64,000 nucleotides of DNA, from contig NZ_BJYT01000002.1 in assembly GCF_007991655.1 (NCBI RefSeq), positions 310,001 to 374,000 of the forward strand. The letters run 5' to 3'. The translations under genes and the position numbers were made by a program. The notes beneath the pieces were generated by a model. It had not been told where the DNA came from. It saw nothing but the letters and a program-made list of their open reading frames with translations, and did no database searches. This stretch comes from Segetibacter aerophilus. GTDB taxonomy: Bacteria > Bacteroidota > Bacteroidia > Chitinophagales > Chitinophagaceae. Of this stretch, positions 1 through 9,064 are shown piece by piece (the first letter of the stretch is position 1; each line of letters opens with the position of its first letter).

Positions 1-128
1 GGTGTTAGTTTATAGTAAATAAACCTGGTTTGTTGTACAGAAATGTGGTCTTAAAGGTTTAGACCTTTTGGAGGCATATTCTTGTACCGACTAAAGTCTC
101 TCAAGCTTTTATAAACCTTAACCACATA

Positions 129-1376
129 TTATTCTGGTTGATAAACAATCCTTACTACGGCATTTTTCTGTTCGGTTGAAGTAACGAAGAGCTCGTATCG
201 TTGAGTGCCTGCTGTAACAATCATCAGGGCAGTATTTGGAGGGATAGAACCAAGGTTTTCTGCCACCATAACAAATTCGTGAACCGCTGTACCTTCATCA
301 GCCTTTATTGTAAAACTGATGGGTTTATCGGTAAGGGTCTTATTTGAAACAATCAATTGGTTATTGTGGTAAACAGTTATCCGGTCGCCATCAATCTCTC
401 CGTTATCGTATAAATCTATTTTAAACTCTTTCGCGCGGGTAGTAATTGTTTTTACAATTTCATTTTCCCTGCTTTTTAAGATTTCAGGCTTTGGAATATT
501 TTTAATAACAGGAGGCTTTATGGCTTCAGCCGGCTGTTCCTTTTTTGGAATCACGACGGTTTCTGGCGCAGAAGGAAGCGTTTTTCTTTCTGGTTTTGGT
601 ATTAGGTTTTGTTCAGCACCAGGTTTTATCGCAGGCTTTTTAGGAGCGGGAGCTTTTGCAAGAGAAGGCTTGTTTGAACTTGGAGCCTTAACTGCGGCAG
701 ACTTAGTTCTTTTCTTCAACTCATTTTCCCGCTTGATAACAAATTCCTCTTTATAAAAATCGCTTGTAGGCTTTTTTTCCAAGTACACTTTACCAGTGCC
801 ACAATCGCCTTTGTCATTCGCATTACGACTTGAATAGGTTCCCGTCAAAGTTTCAAGCTCACCCATTTTATTATATTCCAGGTAACAAGTCATGAGGCAT
901 GGTTCGCTCTTCTCGGTAATCTTTAAGTCCACCAACTTCAGCTCGTTCAAAATAATATTATTGGTCTTTGTTGTATTGATGCCTTTGGCTTCGGCCTTAC
1001 CGTAGAAGACGGTTGTTTTGTAGGAGTAGGTTACTCCATTCAAAGCGTCATTTGGCAACTGTGCTAGTTGTACTTCGAAACGATAGCGGTCTTCAATAAA
1101 GCCAAAAGAGTTTGAAACGAAATACCCTTTCCAGATGCCGGTAACGTTATTCTTAGCACTCGACTCTGTCGACACATCGTCCGTAACAGAGCTTAAGTTG
1201 CTCTTGTTTGCATTTGGACTACCCTGCTTTTTGCTGTTTAAAGTAGTTCCTTTTTTAGGCGGGTAACTACTTTTATTTTTTGAAGTTAGACCCAACTTTT
1301 GGGTACTCTTTGTTTGAGCAACCAGTGAATTTATAGTAAGGAGTAAAATTGAAAACAGAGTAAAAATTAACTTCAT
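129..1376 (-). CDS. Secreted multidomain protein of unknown function
   Basis: I do not recognise a named family over the whole protein. From the ATG at 1376 it begins with a clear signal peptide (MKLIFTLFSILLLTINSLVAQ), so it should leave the cytoplasm; a start nine codons upstream would spoil this signal. A Ser/Lys/Asn-rich stretch follows, then a beta-rich domain (about residues 80-210) containing four Cys, a Pro/Lys/Ala-rich linker (about 225-300), and a C-terminal domain with the pattern DNGEIDGDRITVYHNN and ENLGSIPPNTAL. That last pattern recurs in secreted Bacteroidota proteins. It is the last gene of the minus-strand group starting at 4410. The linker suggests an envelope or cell-surface role; no enzymatic residues are evident. 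Confidence 0.75.
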   Translation of the reverse strand: MKLIFTLFSILLLTINSLVAQTKSTQKLGLTSKNKSSYPPKKGTTLNSKKQGSPNANKSNLSSVTDDVSTESSAKNNVTGIWKGYFVSNSFGFIEDRYRFEVQLAQLPNDALNGVTYSYKTTVFYGKAEAKGINTTKTNNIILNELKLVDLKITEKSEPCLMTCYLEYNKMGELETLTGTYSSRNANDKGDCGTGKVYLEKKPTSDFYKEEFVIKRENELKKRTKSAAVKAPSSNKPSLAKAPAPKKPAIKPGAEQNLIPKPERKTLPSAPETVVIPKKEQPAEAIKPPVIKNIPKPEILKSRENEIVKTITTRAKEFKIDLYDNGEIDGDRITVYHNNQLIVSNKTLTDKPISFTIKADEGTAVHEFVMVAENLGSIPPNTALMIVTAGTQRYELFVTSTEQKNAVVRIVYQPE

Positions 1377-1483
1377 AAAACAAATGTAACCTGCATTGCG
1401 CAATTAGGGTATAAAGAACAGTTAAGGTTTATAGTCCGAATAAATGAAATCTGTTTTAGAAAAAGAACAGGCAGCGTTGGTTG

Positions 1484-2299
1484 TTACGGAGTATCAAAAA
1501 CTTGCATTCGGGTAGGGATTTCGGATTTGACCAACTTACATTCCCAGCCTTTTGTTTTTAGAATATTGTAAATGTTCTGGTGCTTCCATGGCTCCATGTA
1601 AGGATGTGTTACGATGGAAAAATCAAGGTCATGAAGACTTTTAAGGGAGAGCTCAAAAAATGAATAAGTCTTATTATTGTTGTTTTGCATGGCAAGAAAC
1701 CGGAACTCTTCCTCATGCTTGTAACTAAGGTCCTTTAGAAAACCTTTAAAACGATGACCTGCATTTTTTAAACCCGAATCGTTAGGGTCAAAAGGAGAGA
1801 TCTTGAAGTACTCTACCTTTCCATGAACCAACAAATCAAAGTCTTGATTCTCTAAGTTGCGGCAAGATTCTATGATGGTGTTACAAAGACCGTCGGGATT
1901 AAATTTTAGAGCAACACTGTCTTTATTAGAATAGGTATCCCACATCGCCAGCGACTCTCTTACTCCGACATACCAGCAACTTGCGAAATAAGTTTTTTGA
2001 ATTTCCTCGAGGTTACTTTTAAAACGTTCTTTTACTTCCTGCTTTTCTTCAGTCAGCTGTTCTTTGCTTTTCTTTGATAATCCTTCGTCCTTTTCTTTTT
2101 CCTGGTCCAATGCGTCCAGGAATTCTTTGTCGTGAAGATGCTTTTCTGTTATTCCTTCCAGCGGATCAAAAAAACTATTAAGTGGAGAAAAGAAAATATT
2201 TTCTGAATTCAGGAAATAGATGAGGCGGTGAAGATCCATATACCGCCATAAAAACTGGTCGTCCTGGAAGCTGTAGTCTTTGTTCTTTTCAATTTGCAT
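1484..2299 (-). CDS. DUF2971 family protein
   Basis: A 271-residue soluble protein with no signal peptide or membrane segment. The N-terminal block (FLWRYMDLHRLIYFLNSENIFFS followed by a FDPLEG motif) and the later YFASCWYVGVRESLAMWDTYSN block are the pattern I associate with DUF2971. No biochemical function is known to me for this family. A Lys/Glu-rich, probably helical segment lies around residues 60-100. The ATG is only 3 bases after the mutase stop codon, so it is probably co-transcribed and translationally coupled, though no functional link to the mutase is evident. Confidence 0.7.
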   Translation of the reverse strand: MQIEKNKDYSFQDDQFLWRYMDLHRLIYFLNSENIFFSPLNSFFDPLEGITEKHLHDKEFLDALDQEKEKDEGLSKKSKEQLTEEKQEVKERFKSNLEEIQKTYFASCWYVGVRESLAMWDTYSNKDSVALKFNPDGLCNTIIESCRNLENQDFDLLVHGKVEYFKISPFDPNDSGLKNAGHRFKGFLKDLSYKHEEEFRFLAMQNNNNKTYSFFELSLKSLHDLDFSIVTHPYMEPWKHQNIYNILKTKGWECKLVKSEIPTRMQVFDTP

Positions 2300-2302
2300 A
2301 GC

Positions 2303-3865
2303 CTAAGAATACTCCCCGAAAACCTTCCTCAAAACATCCGAAATCTCACCAAGAGTACAATAATGCTCAACTGCATTTATCACAAACGGCATAAGGTTTC
2401 TTCCATCAGTAGCAGCATTCGAAATATCTGCGAGACATTGTTTGGCTACTTGTTCGGTTCTACGGGCTTTTAAACTTTTTAATTTTTCTGTCTGAACTGC
2501 TCTTATGCTATCATCAATTTTAAAGCCATTTGTATTATTTGTTTCTTTTATATGAAACTTATTTACGCCGACAATTATTTTTTCCCCTGTTTCAATATTT
2601 CGTTGATATTCGTAAGCACTTTTAGCTATTTCGTCCTGGATAAATCCCTGTTCGATGGCATCTACACTTCCGCCTAATCCATCTATTTGTTCTATCAGTT
2701 CCCACGCCTGTTGCTCAACTTCATTTGTTAGGTTTTCAACAAAATAAGAGCCTGCCAAAGGGTCGGCTGTATCTACAATGCCACTTTCAAAACCTACAAT
2801 TTGCTGCGTTCGTAGTGCTGTTCGCGCCGCCTCTTCAGTTGGCAAATTCAATGCTTCATCATAGCCGTTTGTATGTAGACTTTGAGTACCACCAAGTACA
2901 GCCGCTAATGTTTGGATAGTTACACGGCTGATATTGTTTAAAGGTTGTTGTGCAGTTAAAGTACTTCCCCCGGTTTGAGTGTGAAAACGTAGCATCATTG
3001 CTTTCGGATCTGTCGCCCCAAGGTCCTTCATCATTACTGCCCACATTTTTCTTGCTGCCCTGAATTTGGCAACCTCCTCAAAAAGGTTGTTGTGAGCATT
3101 GAAGAAAAAAGAAAGCCTTTTTCCAAAAACGTTAATATCTAAACCCTTGTCCAACGCAGCTTTTACATACGCTTTTCCATTGCTTAAGGTAAAAGCAATT
3201 TCCTGTACAGCCGTACTGCCGGCTTCCCGGATGTGGTAACCTGAAATAGAGATTGTGTTCCACTTTGGCAACTCTTTGCTGCACCATTCAAAGATGTCTG
3301 TAATGATTCGCATGCTGGGCTTAGGCGGATAAATGTATGTGCCCCTTGCAGCGTATTCTTTCAGAATGTCGTTTTGAATTGTTCCCGTAATCTTTGAAAG
3401 ATCTGCACCCTGTTTCTTGGCCAGCGCCACATAGAAAGCCAGCAGAATAAAACCCGTTGCATTAATCGTCATTGAAGTACTTACCTCTTCCAATTTGATA
3501 TTGTCAAACAGGATTTCCATGTCTTCCAGGCTGTCAATTGCAACACCCACTTTTCCCACTTCACCCTCGGATAAAGCATGATCACTATCATAACCAATCT
3601 GTGTAGGTAAATCAAAAGCAACGCTAAGTCCGCTCACTCCTTGTGACAGCAAATAGTGATAGCGTTTATTGCTTTCTTCAGCAGTTGAAAAGCCGGCATA
3701 TTGACGCATGGTCCAAAGACGACCCCGATACATGTCGGGTTGAACACCACGGGTGTACGGGAAAGAACCGGGAAGCTCAGAGAGATTAGATGACGGAAGA
3801 TCAGAGGCGGTGTAAACTGGTTTTATTTCGATGCCAGAGTCAGTGTATTTTTTTTCAGTGCTCAT
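2303..3865 (-). CDS. Methylmalonyl-CoA mutase catalytic (large) domain, stand-alone subunit
   Basis: Adenosylcobalamin-dependent CoA mutase: interconverts methylmalonyl-CoA and succinyl-CoA or a close analogue. At about 520 residues it covers only the substrate-binding TIM-barrel. Recognisable blocks are [61 protein letters not shown] and FRAARKMWA. The Tyr of RQYAGF fits methylmalonyl-CoA rather than isobutyryl-CoA mutases, which to my knowledge carry Phe there. The cobalamin-binding domain (DxHxxG) is absent and no partner subunit gene is in the window, so the B12 subunit must be encoded elsewhere. I prefer the ATG at 3865 over the one at 3877. It follows the membrane-anchored gene at 3898-4410 and precedes the DUF2971 gene. 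Confidence 0.88.
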   Translation of the reverse strand: MSTEKKYTDSGIEIKPVYTASDLPSSNLSELPGSFPYTRGVQPDMYRGRLWTMRQYAGFSTAEESNKRYHYLLSQGVSGLSVAFDLPTQIGYDSDHALSEGEVGKVGVAIDSLEDMEILFDNIKLEEVSTSMTINATGFILLAFYVALAKKQGADLSKITGTIQNDILKEYAARGTYIYPPKPSMRIITDIFEWCSKELPKWNTISISGYHIREAGSTAVQEIAFTLSNGKAYVKAALDKGLDINVFGKRLSFFFNAHNNLFEEVAKFRAARKMWAVMMKDLGATDPKAMMLRFHTQTGGSTLTAQQPLNNISRVTIQTLAAVLGGTQSLHTNGYDEALNLPTEEAARTALRTQQIVGFESGIVDTADPLAGSYFVENLTNEVEQQAWELIEQIDGLGGSVDAIEQGFIQDEIAKSAYEYQRNIETGEKIIVGVNKFHIKETNNTNGFKIDDSIRAVQTEKLKSLKARRTEQVAKQCLADISNAATDGRNLMPFVINAVEHYCTLGEISDVLRKVFGEYS

Positions 3866-3897
3866 TTTAGCGATCATGTCCCCACTAGGGGTTGGGA

Positions 3898-4410
3898 TTA
3901 CAACAGTTTCTTGGCCTCATAACTCAACACCTCACTTACCACTTCATGAAGCTGTCCTTTTTTATCAGTCATTAAGTATTCAAGTAGCAACTTATTCAGA
4001 TCAAGACCAGTGGCGTTGGGAGGGAGCGCACTTGCAAGCTGGTTAATTACCAGCATGTTCTGTTCCTTTAGATTTTTAAGTGCATTCCATGCTTCGGGAG
4101 AAACGTATATCTGTTGCGTAATGTTATAGTCAAATTCTTCTTTCACGCCCCTCGTAAGCAACATTTGCATTTCTCTTGCGCTCACTCCATTTTGATTTAC
4201 CCTGCTAATTAGGTTGGGCAGGGCGATCCTGTCAACCAACAATGTCAATCTTTCATACGCCTGCAAACGCATTGTTCTTGTTGATGCATCCAGGTTTTCT
4301 CCATCTTCCGCTTTCCCATTTTTCTTCTTGTCCTTCATCAGCACAAAAGCAACTAGTATTCCTATCAGCAATACAATAATTGTTATCAAAACTGCAGTTG
4401 AATTCTCCAT
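3898..4410 (-). CDS. Single-pass membrane-anchored protein of unknown function
   Basis: A 170-residue protein with one N-terminal transmembrane helix ([21 protein letters not shown]) followed by a Lys/Asp/Glu segment and a helical cytoplasmic domain ([23 protein letters not shown]). It is the first gene of the minus-strand group and lies 32 bases before the methylmalonyl-CoA mutase. A TATTTTTG box sits 15 bases upstream of the ATG at 4425-4432, so transcription may begin very close to the start codon. I do not recognise an assigned function. The orientation (N-terminus out, bulk inside) is predicted from the positive charges after the helix. Confidence 0.7.
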   Translation of the reverse strand: MENSTAVLITIIVLLIGILVAFVLMKDKKKNGKAEDGENLDASTRTMRLQAYERLTLLVDRIALPNLISRVNQNGVSAREMQMLLTRGVKEEFDYNITQQIYVSPEAWNALKNLKEQNMLVINQLASALPPNATGLDLNKLLLEYLMTDKKGQLHEVVSEVLSYEAKKLL

Positions 4411-4523
4411 TCGGTGTCTTTTGGCAAAAATACAGGAAAGGCTGTCTTTTTATTGAAAGCTATAATAGTTAACGTTTTCCTGCATTCGAAAGTGGAGCGG
4501 ATGGTCACAAATTTGATTATTAG

Positions 4524-4531
4524 TATTTTTG
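4524..4531 (+). promoter_or_regulatory. Putative -7 box (TATTTTTG) of the IscA-type gene
   Basis: Matches the Bacteroidota TAnnTTTG -7 consensus and lies 13 bases before the ATG. No convincing -33 TTTG sits at the expected distance, so this rests on one box only. Confidence 0.35.
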
Positions 4532-4544
4532 TAAAAAAGAAACT

Positions 4545-4889
4545 ATGCAAACAGCAATTGATACACCGGTTACCTTAACAGCAGGAGCTGTAGCAGAATT
4601 GAAAAAGCTGATAAACGAGCCAGGATTTGATAATAGTCAATATTTAAGAGTAGGAGTGAAGGGTGGCGGATGTAGCGGAATGACGTATGTCTTAGGATTT
4701 GATCAAAAGCAGGATAACGATGATGAATTCGAAATAGAAGGAATTCGTTGCGTAATGTCTCGCTCTCATGAGATCTATTTGATGGGGATGGAAGTTGATT
4801 TTCAGGGTGGGTTAAATAGCCGCGGTTTTACTTTTAGTAATCCTAACGCAAGTAAGACTTGTGGTTGCGGAACCTCGTTCGCGGTTTAG
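4545..4889 (+). CDS. A-type iron-sulfur cluster carrier (IscA/SufA/ErpA family)
   Basis: Binds and passes on Fe-S clusters in the cytoplasm. The 114-residue length is typical. The three conserved cysteines are all present: Cys43 in GGGCSGMTY and Cys106/Cys108 in TCGCGTSF. The ATG at 4545 follows a TATTTTTG box (4524-4531). It is a lone gene with its own strong terminator and has no isc/suf neighbours here, so which of IscA, SufA or ErpA it corresponds to cannot be decided from context. Confidence 0.93.
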   Translation: MQTAIDTPVTLTAGAVAELKKLINEPGFDNSQYLRVGVKGGGCSGMTYVLGFDQKQDNDDEFEIEGIRCVMSRSHEIYLMGMEVDFQGGLNSRGFTFSNPNASKTCGCGTSFAV

Positions 4890-4910
4890 TCACACTCTTG
4901 TTGAATAAAC

Positions 4911-4941
4911 AGAAAAGCAGACTTTTGGGTCTGCTTTTCTT
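4911..4941 (+). terminator. Rho-independent terminator of the IscA-type gene
   Basis: Perfect inverted repeat AGAAAAGCAGAC / GTCTGCTTTTCT around the loop TTTTGG, 21 bases after the stop codon. The A and T flanks make it usable from both directions. Confidence 0.85.
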
Positions 4942-4974
4942 ATGTTGCCAACATTTGTTATTTGTGGATCTCCG

Positions 4975-4994
4975 GTTGTGTCACTCACTTGTAC
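4975..4994 (-). repeat. Dispersed intergenic repeat, copy 1
   Basis: On the minus strand it reads GTACAAGTGAGTGACACAAC. It lies between the convergent IscA-type and aldehyde dehydrogenase genes. This copy keeps the left arm and core but not the GATG tail seen elsewhere. Confidence 0.7.
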
Positions 4995-5033
4995 TATTTT
5001 TTGTATAGCAGCATTTTTCAAGCGAGCAGTGTT

Positions 5034-6608
5034 TCACTTTGTTCTTTCTCCATCAACTAATCTCCAAATCCCTAACGGGTTGTCATCTTTTAGTTCTGCC
5101 GGTAACAAGCTTTTAGGGAAATTTTGGTAACATACGGGTCGCGTAAAACGATGAATGGCCAGTGTACCAACTGACGTTGTTCTGCTATCAGTTGTTGCCG
5201 GGAAGGGGCCGCCGTGCACCATTGAATGACATACTTCGACACCCGTTGGATATCCGTTTAGTAGTAGTCTGCCAACCTTCTGTTCCAGAATATTTATAAG
5301 TTCGGTGTACTCTTGTAAGTCTTCTTCGGTTCCAAGAATGGTGGCAGTTATATGTCCACCTAGTTTCTCGGCAGCTTGTAAAAGCTGCTGTTTGTTGTCC
5401 GCTGTAACAGCCAACGTTGAAGGTCCAAAAACCTCTTCTTCTAATTCATGTTTTTCGAGAAATAAGGCTGCTTTGGAGTGCAGCAGATATGCTGTCCCTC
5501 TCACACCTTCACCTTCATTTAGCCCGGCAGCCAAAATCTCAACCCCAGCGATATTTTTTAGTCTCTCAATCCCTTTTTGAAAATTATTTCGGATCCCTTC
5601 GGTAAGCATTACTCCTGCTGGAGTTTCATTTAATTGTTTTGAGAGATCATTTCTAAAATTATTTTCATCTTGCGATTGCTCCGTAAACACCAATCCCGGA
5701 TTGGTACAAAATTGTCCTACTCCAAGTGTTACAGATGCTGCTAAGTCCTGGGCGATCTTTTCTCTCCTTTCTTTTAATACACCTGGAAGAATGAAGACAG
5801 GGTTTGTGCTGCCCATTTCTGCATACACCGGAATTGGTTGCGGTCTTTTATTGGCTTCATCAAACAAGGCCTTTCCACCAACAAATGAACCTGTAAATCC
5901 AATCGCTTTAATTAACGGGTGTCGAACAAGCGCCATTCCGACTTCTGTGCTTCTACCGTTTACCATCGAAAAAGTTCCATCCGGCATTCCAGTTTTTTGA
6001 GCTGCCCTTTGTATAGCCAAACCCACCAACTCGCTGGTACCGGGATGAGCAGGATGAGCTTTGAAGACAACAGGACAGCCAGCAGCTAACGCCGAAACTG
6101 TATCGCCTCCTGCAACCGAAAATGCTAGCGGAAAGTTCGAAGCACCAAAAACGCCGACCGGTCCCAAAGCTTTTTGCATGGCGCGAATGTCAGCTTTAGG
6201 AAGTGGTTTTCGTTCAGGATCTGCATTGTCTATTCGTGCATCCACCCATGATCCTTCACGTAGTAACTGTGCAAACAATTTTAATTGTCCGACGGTTCTT
6301 CCCCGTTCTCCGGTAATTCTTGCTTCAGGTAAGCCGCTTTCTTCACACGCCCGAATTATTAGGTTCTCTATAGCAAGAATTTCTTCAGCAATTGCGTCCA
6401 GGAAAGCAGCCTTTTCCTTACCAGATTTGTTTCGGTATTGCTGAAAAGCTTTGCTTGCTTTTTCTATGGCTTCATTTATTTCAGCAGGAGAAGCTTCGTA
6501 AAAGGCCGGTTCTATCCTTTTGCCGTTTGAAGGATTTTCGCCATAAAATGTTGCTTGGCCTGATTGGGAAAGTGTATTTCCTATGATATTTTTTCCTGTA
6601 AGGTTCAT
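5034..6608 (-). CDS. 2-oxoglutarate semialdehyde (2,5-dioxovalerate) dehydrogenase
   Basis: NAD(P)-dependent aldehyde dehydrogenase, 524 residues. It has Asn158 in GASNFP, Lys183 in VFKAHPAHPG, Glu264 in AEMGSTNP and the nucleophile Cys301 in GQFCTNPG. The SNFP, KAHPAHPGTS and AEMGSTNPVF forms are those of the alpha-ketoglutarate-semialdehyde subgroup, which makes 2-oxoglutarate at the end of oxidative pentose or sugar-acid pathways. The ATG is one base after the stop of the FAH-fold gene, so the two are probably translationally coupled. Last gene of the five-gene operon. Substrate is inferred from subgroup motifs plus context. Confidence 0.88.
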   Translation of the reverse strand: MNLTGKNIIGNTLSQSGQATFYGENPSNGKRIEPAFYEASPAEINEAIEKASKAFQQYRNKSGKEKAAFLDAIAEEILAIENLIIRACEESGLPEARITGERGRTVGQLKLFAQLLREGSWVDARIDNADPERKPLPKADIRAMQKALGPVGVFGASNFPLAFSVAGGDTVSALAAGCPVVFKAHPAHPGTSELVGLAIQRAAQKTGMPDGTFSMVNGRSTEVGMALVRHPLIKAIGFTGSFVGGKALFDEANKRPQPIPVYAEMGSTNPVFILPGVLKERREKIAQDLAASVTLGVGQFCTNPGLVFTEQSQDENNFRNDLSKQLNETPAGVMLTEGIRNNFQKGIERLKNIAGVEILAAGLNEGEGVRGTAYLLHSKAALFLEKHELEEEVFGPSTLAVTADNKQQLLQAAEKLGGHITATILGTEEDLQEYTELINILEQKVGRLLLNGYPTGVEVCHSMVHGGPFPATTDSRTTSVGTLAIHRFTRPVCYQNFPKSLLPAELKDDNPLGIWRLVDGERTK

Positions 6609-6609
6609 A

Positions 6610-7446
6610 TTATTTGACGGTGTTAACTAGTGTGCCAATGTGTTGAATGGTAATGCGAATCTCGTCATCTTTTTTGAGGGTGAAATCGCTTGAAGGTACA
6701 ATTCCTGTCCCGGTCATGACCAGGCAACCATATGGAAACGAGGTTTCGCGGTAGAGATAGGAAACCAGTTCCTCAAACTTTCGCTTAATCTGATCGATGC
6801 CTACTTCTCCCTCGAATACTACTTTGCCTTCACGCAGTATCTGCATTTGAATTTGCGTGTCTGCCGGTAAAGGTTTGTCGGTCACATAAATACAAGGTCC
6901 GACAGCCGCACTTGCATCATAAGATTTTGCCTGCGGAAGGTATAAAGGATTTTCGCCTTCAATACTCCGTGAGCTTATATCGTTGCCGACTGTATAACCA
7001 ATTATTTTTCCCGAAGAGGTTACTGCCAAGGTGAGTTCCGGTTCGGGTACATCCCAAGTGGAGTCTTTACGGATAGCCACTTTATCTCCATGGCCAACTG
7101 TACGATAAGCCGTTGCTTTAAAAAATATCTCAGGTCGTTCAGCCTCGTAAACTCTTGCATAAAAATCAGCTCCGCCCGAGTCCTTAGATTCTTCCTGTCT
7201 ACCCACTTTGCTTTTACAATAAGTTACGCCGCACGCCCAGATCTCCTGGCTTTGAATAGGTGCCTGTATTTCTGATGTGATTAAATTTTTTGCTTCGGAG
7301 CTGGCACTCAATTCTTTTGTTGCTTTTTCCAATTTCGAATAAAGACTATCATCATTTACGTAGCTGTCCCAATCTTCGTTGTCAACCAAATAATAGTTCT
7401 CTTCGTTTTCTATAACTATTCCTTTTTTTGTTTTGTACAATTTCAT
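6610..7446 (-). CDS. FAH-family 2-keto-3-deoxy sugar-acid dehydratase
   Basis: Fumarylacetoacetate-hydrolase fold, 278 residues from the ATG at 7446 (a TTG two codons upstream is less likely). Metal ligands are visible as Glu135 and Glu137 in VPEPELTLAV and Asp156 in GNDISSRSIEGENP. The GVTYCKSK block and the overall layout resemble 2-keto-3-deoxy-arabinonate/xylonate dehydratases, which turn the keto-deoxy acid into 2-oxoglutarate semialdehyde. The next gene encodes the dehydrogenase that would consume that product, which supports the assignment. Other FAH hydrolases cannot be excluded by sequence alone. Confidence 0.82.
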   Translation of the reverse strand: MKLYKTKKGIVIENEENYYLVDNEDWDSYVNDDSLYSKLEKATKELSASSEAKNLITSEIQAPIQSQEIWACGVTYCKSKVGRQEESKDSGGADFYARVYEAERPEIFFKATAYRTVGHGDKVAIRKDSTWDVPEPELTLAVTSSGKIIGYTVGNDISSRSIEGENPLYLPQAKSYDASAAVGPCIYVTDKPLPADTQIQMQILREGKVVFEGEVGIDQIKRKFEELVSYLYRETSFPYGCLVMTGTGIVPSSDFTLKKDDEIRITIQHIGTLVNTVK

Positions 7447-7578
7447 GATCAATTTTTACTAAGTATAAAATTATGTTTTGTGATATAGTTAATGACAGTT
7501 TTTAATGCTTGTTTTCTACTTTTTAATACCATCTATCGACTTAGCAAAACCTGAAAAAAGATCAATAAAAGGTTTAAA

Positions 7579-7614
7579 GTACACGTGAGTGACACAACGA
7601 TGATGACATGAAAA
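7579..7614 (+). repeat. Dispersed intergenic repeat, copy 2
   Basis: Contains the intact core GTGAGTGACACAACGATG followed by ATGACATGAAAA. It is preceded from about 7555 by AAAAGATCAATAAAAG, a 5' box shared with other copies. It lies in the 221-base gap between the dehydratase genes. Confidence 0.75.
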
Positions 7615-7667
7615 GCAACTGCCTGGCATCGAAAAATAATAGTACTCTAATCACTTGCGATAGAACT

Positions 7668-8948
7668 TTAGACGAAAAAGGGAACATTTGGAATTGCATA
7701 CTTTTTCATTCCCTCCTCATTTATTTCGACGCCGATGCCCGGCTTGTCGGAAACGGTCATGAAACTATTTTCAACCCATTTTCCATCATAGGTAATAATT
7801 TCTTTGAACATTGGGTCGGTATGAAAATAAGACTGCCACTCGAGGATTAAGAAATTTGGAACAGAGGCACAGACATGGGCCGATGCCATAGCGCCAAGGA
7901 ACGACGCCACCATGTGCGGGGCAAAAGGAACGTAATATAAATTAGCGAGGTTAGCAACGCGTTGTCCTTCGCCCAGACCACCCACCTTCTGCAAGTCAGG
8001 CATTACGATATCAACCGCTCCAATTTCAAGCAATCTTCTGAAGCCATAAGCGAGGTAATGATTTTCACCGGCGCAAATTGGCGTGCTGGTAGACTCTGTG
8101 ATGAGTTTGTAAGCTTCAACATTTTCTGCAGGAATGGGTTCCTCGAGCCACATCAGATTAAGTGGTTCAAGTAGACTGGCAACATGCTGACCAGTTACTG
8201 CATCATAGCGGCCATGCATGTCGACGCATATGTCAACATTAGGTCCTACGGCCTGTCGCGCTGCAGTGATTTGATCAACCATTCGCTTTAGTTCTGCAGG
8301 GCTGGCCGTCCAGTTATACTGGTCATATTTATTGGGGTCCTGTGCCTGGTCGAGATCGAACTTTAATGCATTGAAACCCATTTTAACTGCTTTGGTAGCA
8401 GCATCTGCAAAATCTTTTGGAACGGGCAGGTTGCGTTGATAGAGGGCTGTGTCGCAGTACACCCGTACTTTATCACGGAATTTTCCACCTAGTAACTGAT
8501 AGATCGGTAATCCAAGTGCTTTACCAGTAAGATCCCATAAAGCAGTTTCAATAGCAGACAGAACAGCGATGTACATACCGGATTGCGCGCCTTGGAAAAA
8601 ACCGCCCTTGCGGATGTCTTCAAATAGCCGGTGCACGTTTAGGGGGCTTTTGCCGATCAGCCTTCGACCGAAGTCTTTTACCAGGTAATAAGTGCCTGGT
8701 ATGGCATCAACACCTTCGCCACAACCCCAAATACTTTGGTTGGTATAAATTTTTACAAACAAGCTGCCCTTGATGTAGCCACACTTGATATCAGTAATTT
8801 TTAAATCAGATGGGGGAGAACTTATGGGAGTTTTTTCCACCGCGTTTTCGATTCCACGTCCAAAAGTAGCTATAGGTGCTATGGGAGCAAAGGCAGCAGC
8901 AATTGCAGCTTTCGATAAAAAAGATCTTCTGGAGTTTGAAGTTGACAT
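7668..8948 (-). CDS. Tat-exported enolase-superfamily sugar-acid dehydratase (mandelate racemase subgroup)
   Basis: Dehydrates an aldonic acid to a 2-keto-3-deoxy acid. Metal ligands Asp243 (VDMHGRYD), Glu269 (WLEEP) and Glu295 (CAGENH), the MPDLQKVGG block (Asp318) and His345 (APHMV) are all present. The VDMHGR form with its His is like galactonate/arabinonate dehydratases. The N-terminus (NSRRSFLSKAAIAAAFAPIAP) is a twin-arginine signal, so the enzyme is predicted to be periplasmic, unlike the classical cytoplasmic dehydratases. At 426 residues the excess over the family is roughly this signal. Mid-operon, before the FAH-fold dehydratase. The exact sugar acid cannot be read from sequence. 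Confidence 0.85.
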   Translation of the reverse strand: MSTSNSRRSFLSKAAIAAAFAPIAPIATFGRGIENAVEKTPISSPPSDLKITDIKCGYIKGSLFVKIYTNQSIWGCGEGVDAIPGTYYLVKDFGRRLIGKSPLNVHRLFEDIRKGGFFQGAQSGMYIAVLSAIETALWDLTGKALGLPIYQLLGGKFRDKVRVYCDTALYQRNLPVPKDFADAATKAVKMGFNALKFDLDQAQDPNKYDQYNWTASPAELKRMVDQITAARQAVGPNVDICVDMHGRYDAVTGQHVASLLEPLNLMWLEEPIPAENVEAYKLITESTSTPICAGENHYLAYGFRRLLEIGAVDIVMPDLQKVGGLGEGQRVANLANLYYVPFAPHMVASFLGAMASAHVCASVPNFLILEWQSYFHTDPMFKEIITYDGKWVENSFMTVSDKPGIGVEINEEGMKKYAIPNVPFFV

Positions 8949-8966
8949 GTAAAAGGTTTTAAGAAT

Positions 8967-9061
8967 GAGTTGTAAGTTGTGAGTCGTAAGTGGTCAGCTG
9001 TGAGTGATGAGGGGTAAGCGGTGGTCGGTACTTCCCACTACTGACAACTCACAACTCACTC
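8967..9061 (+). repeat. Degenerate heptanucleotide array that reverses direction
   Basis: Nine tandem 7-mers run from 8967 to 9029 (GAGTTGT, AAGTTGT, GAGTCGT, AAGTGGT, CAGCTGT, GAGTGAT, GAGGGGT, AAGCGGT, GGTCGGT). From 9030 to 9061 about four units of the same type run on the opposite strand (GAGTTGT, GAGTTGT, CAGTAGT, GGGAAGT). The two halves can pair into a long imperfect hairpin between the rraA-like gene and the enolase-superfamily gene. Confidence 0.8.
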
Positions 9062-9064
9062 TTC

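Noticed and set aside
2303-3865. Isobutyryl-CoA mutase instead of methylmalonyl-CoA mutase
   Set aside because: The block RQYAGF has Tyr, where isobutyryl-type enzymes are expected to have Phe. This lowers, without excluding, the alternative.
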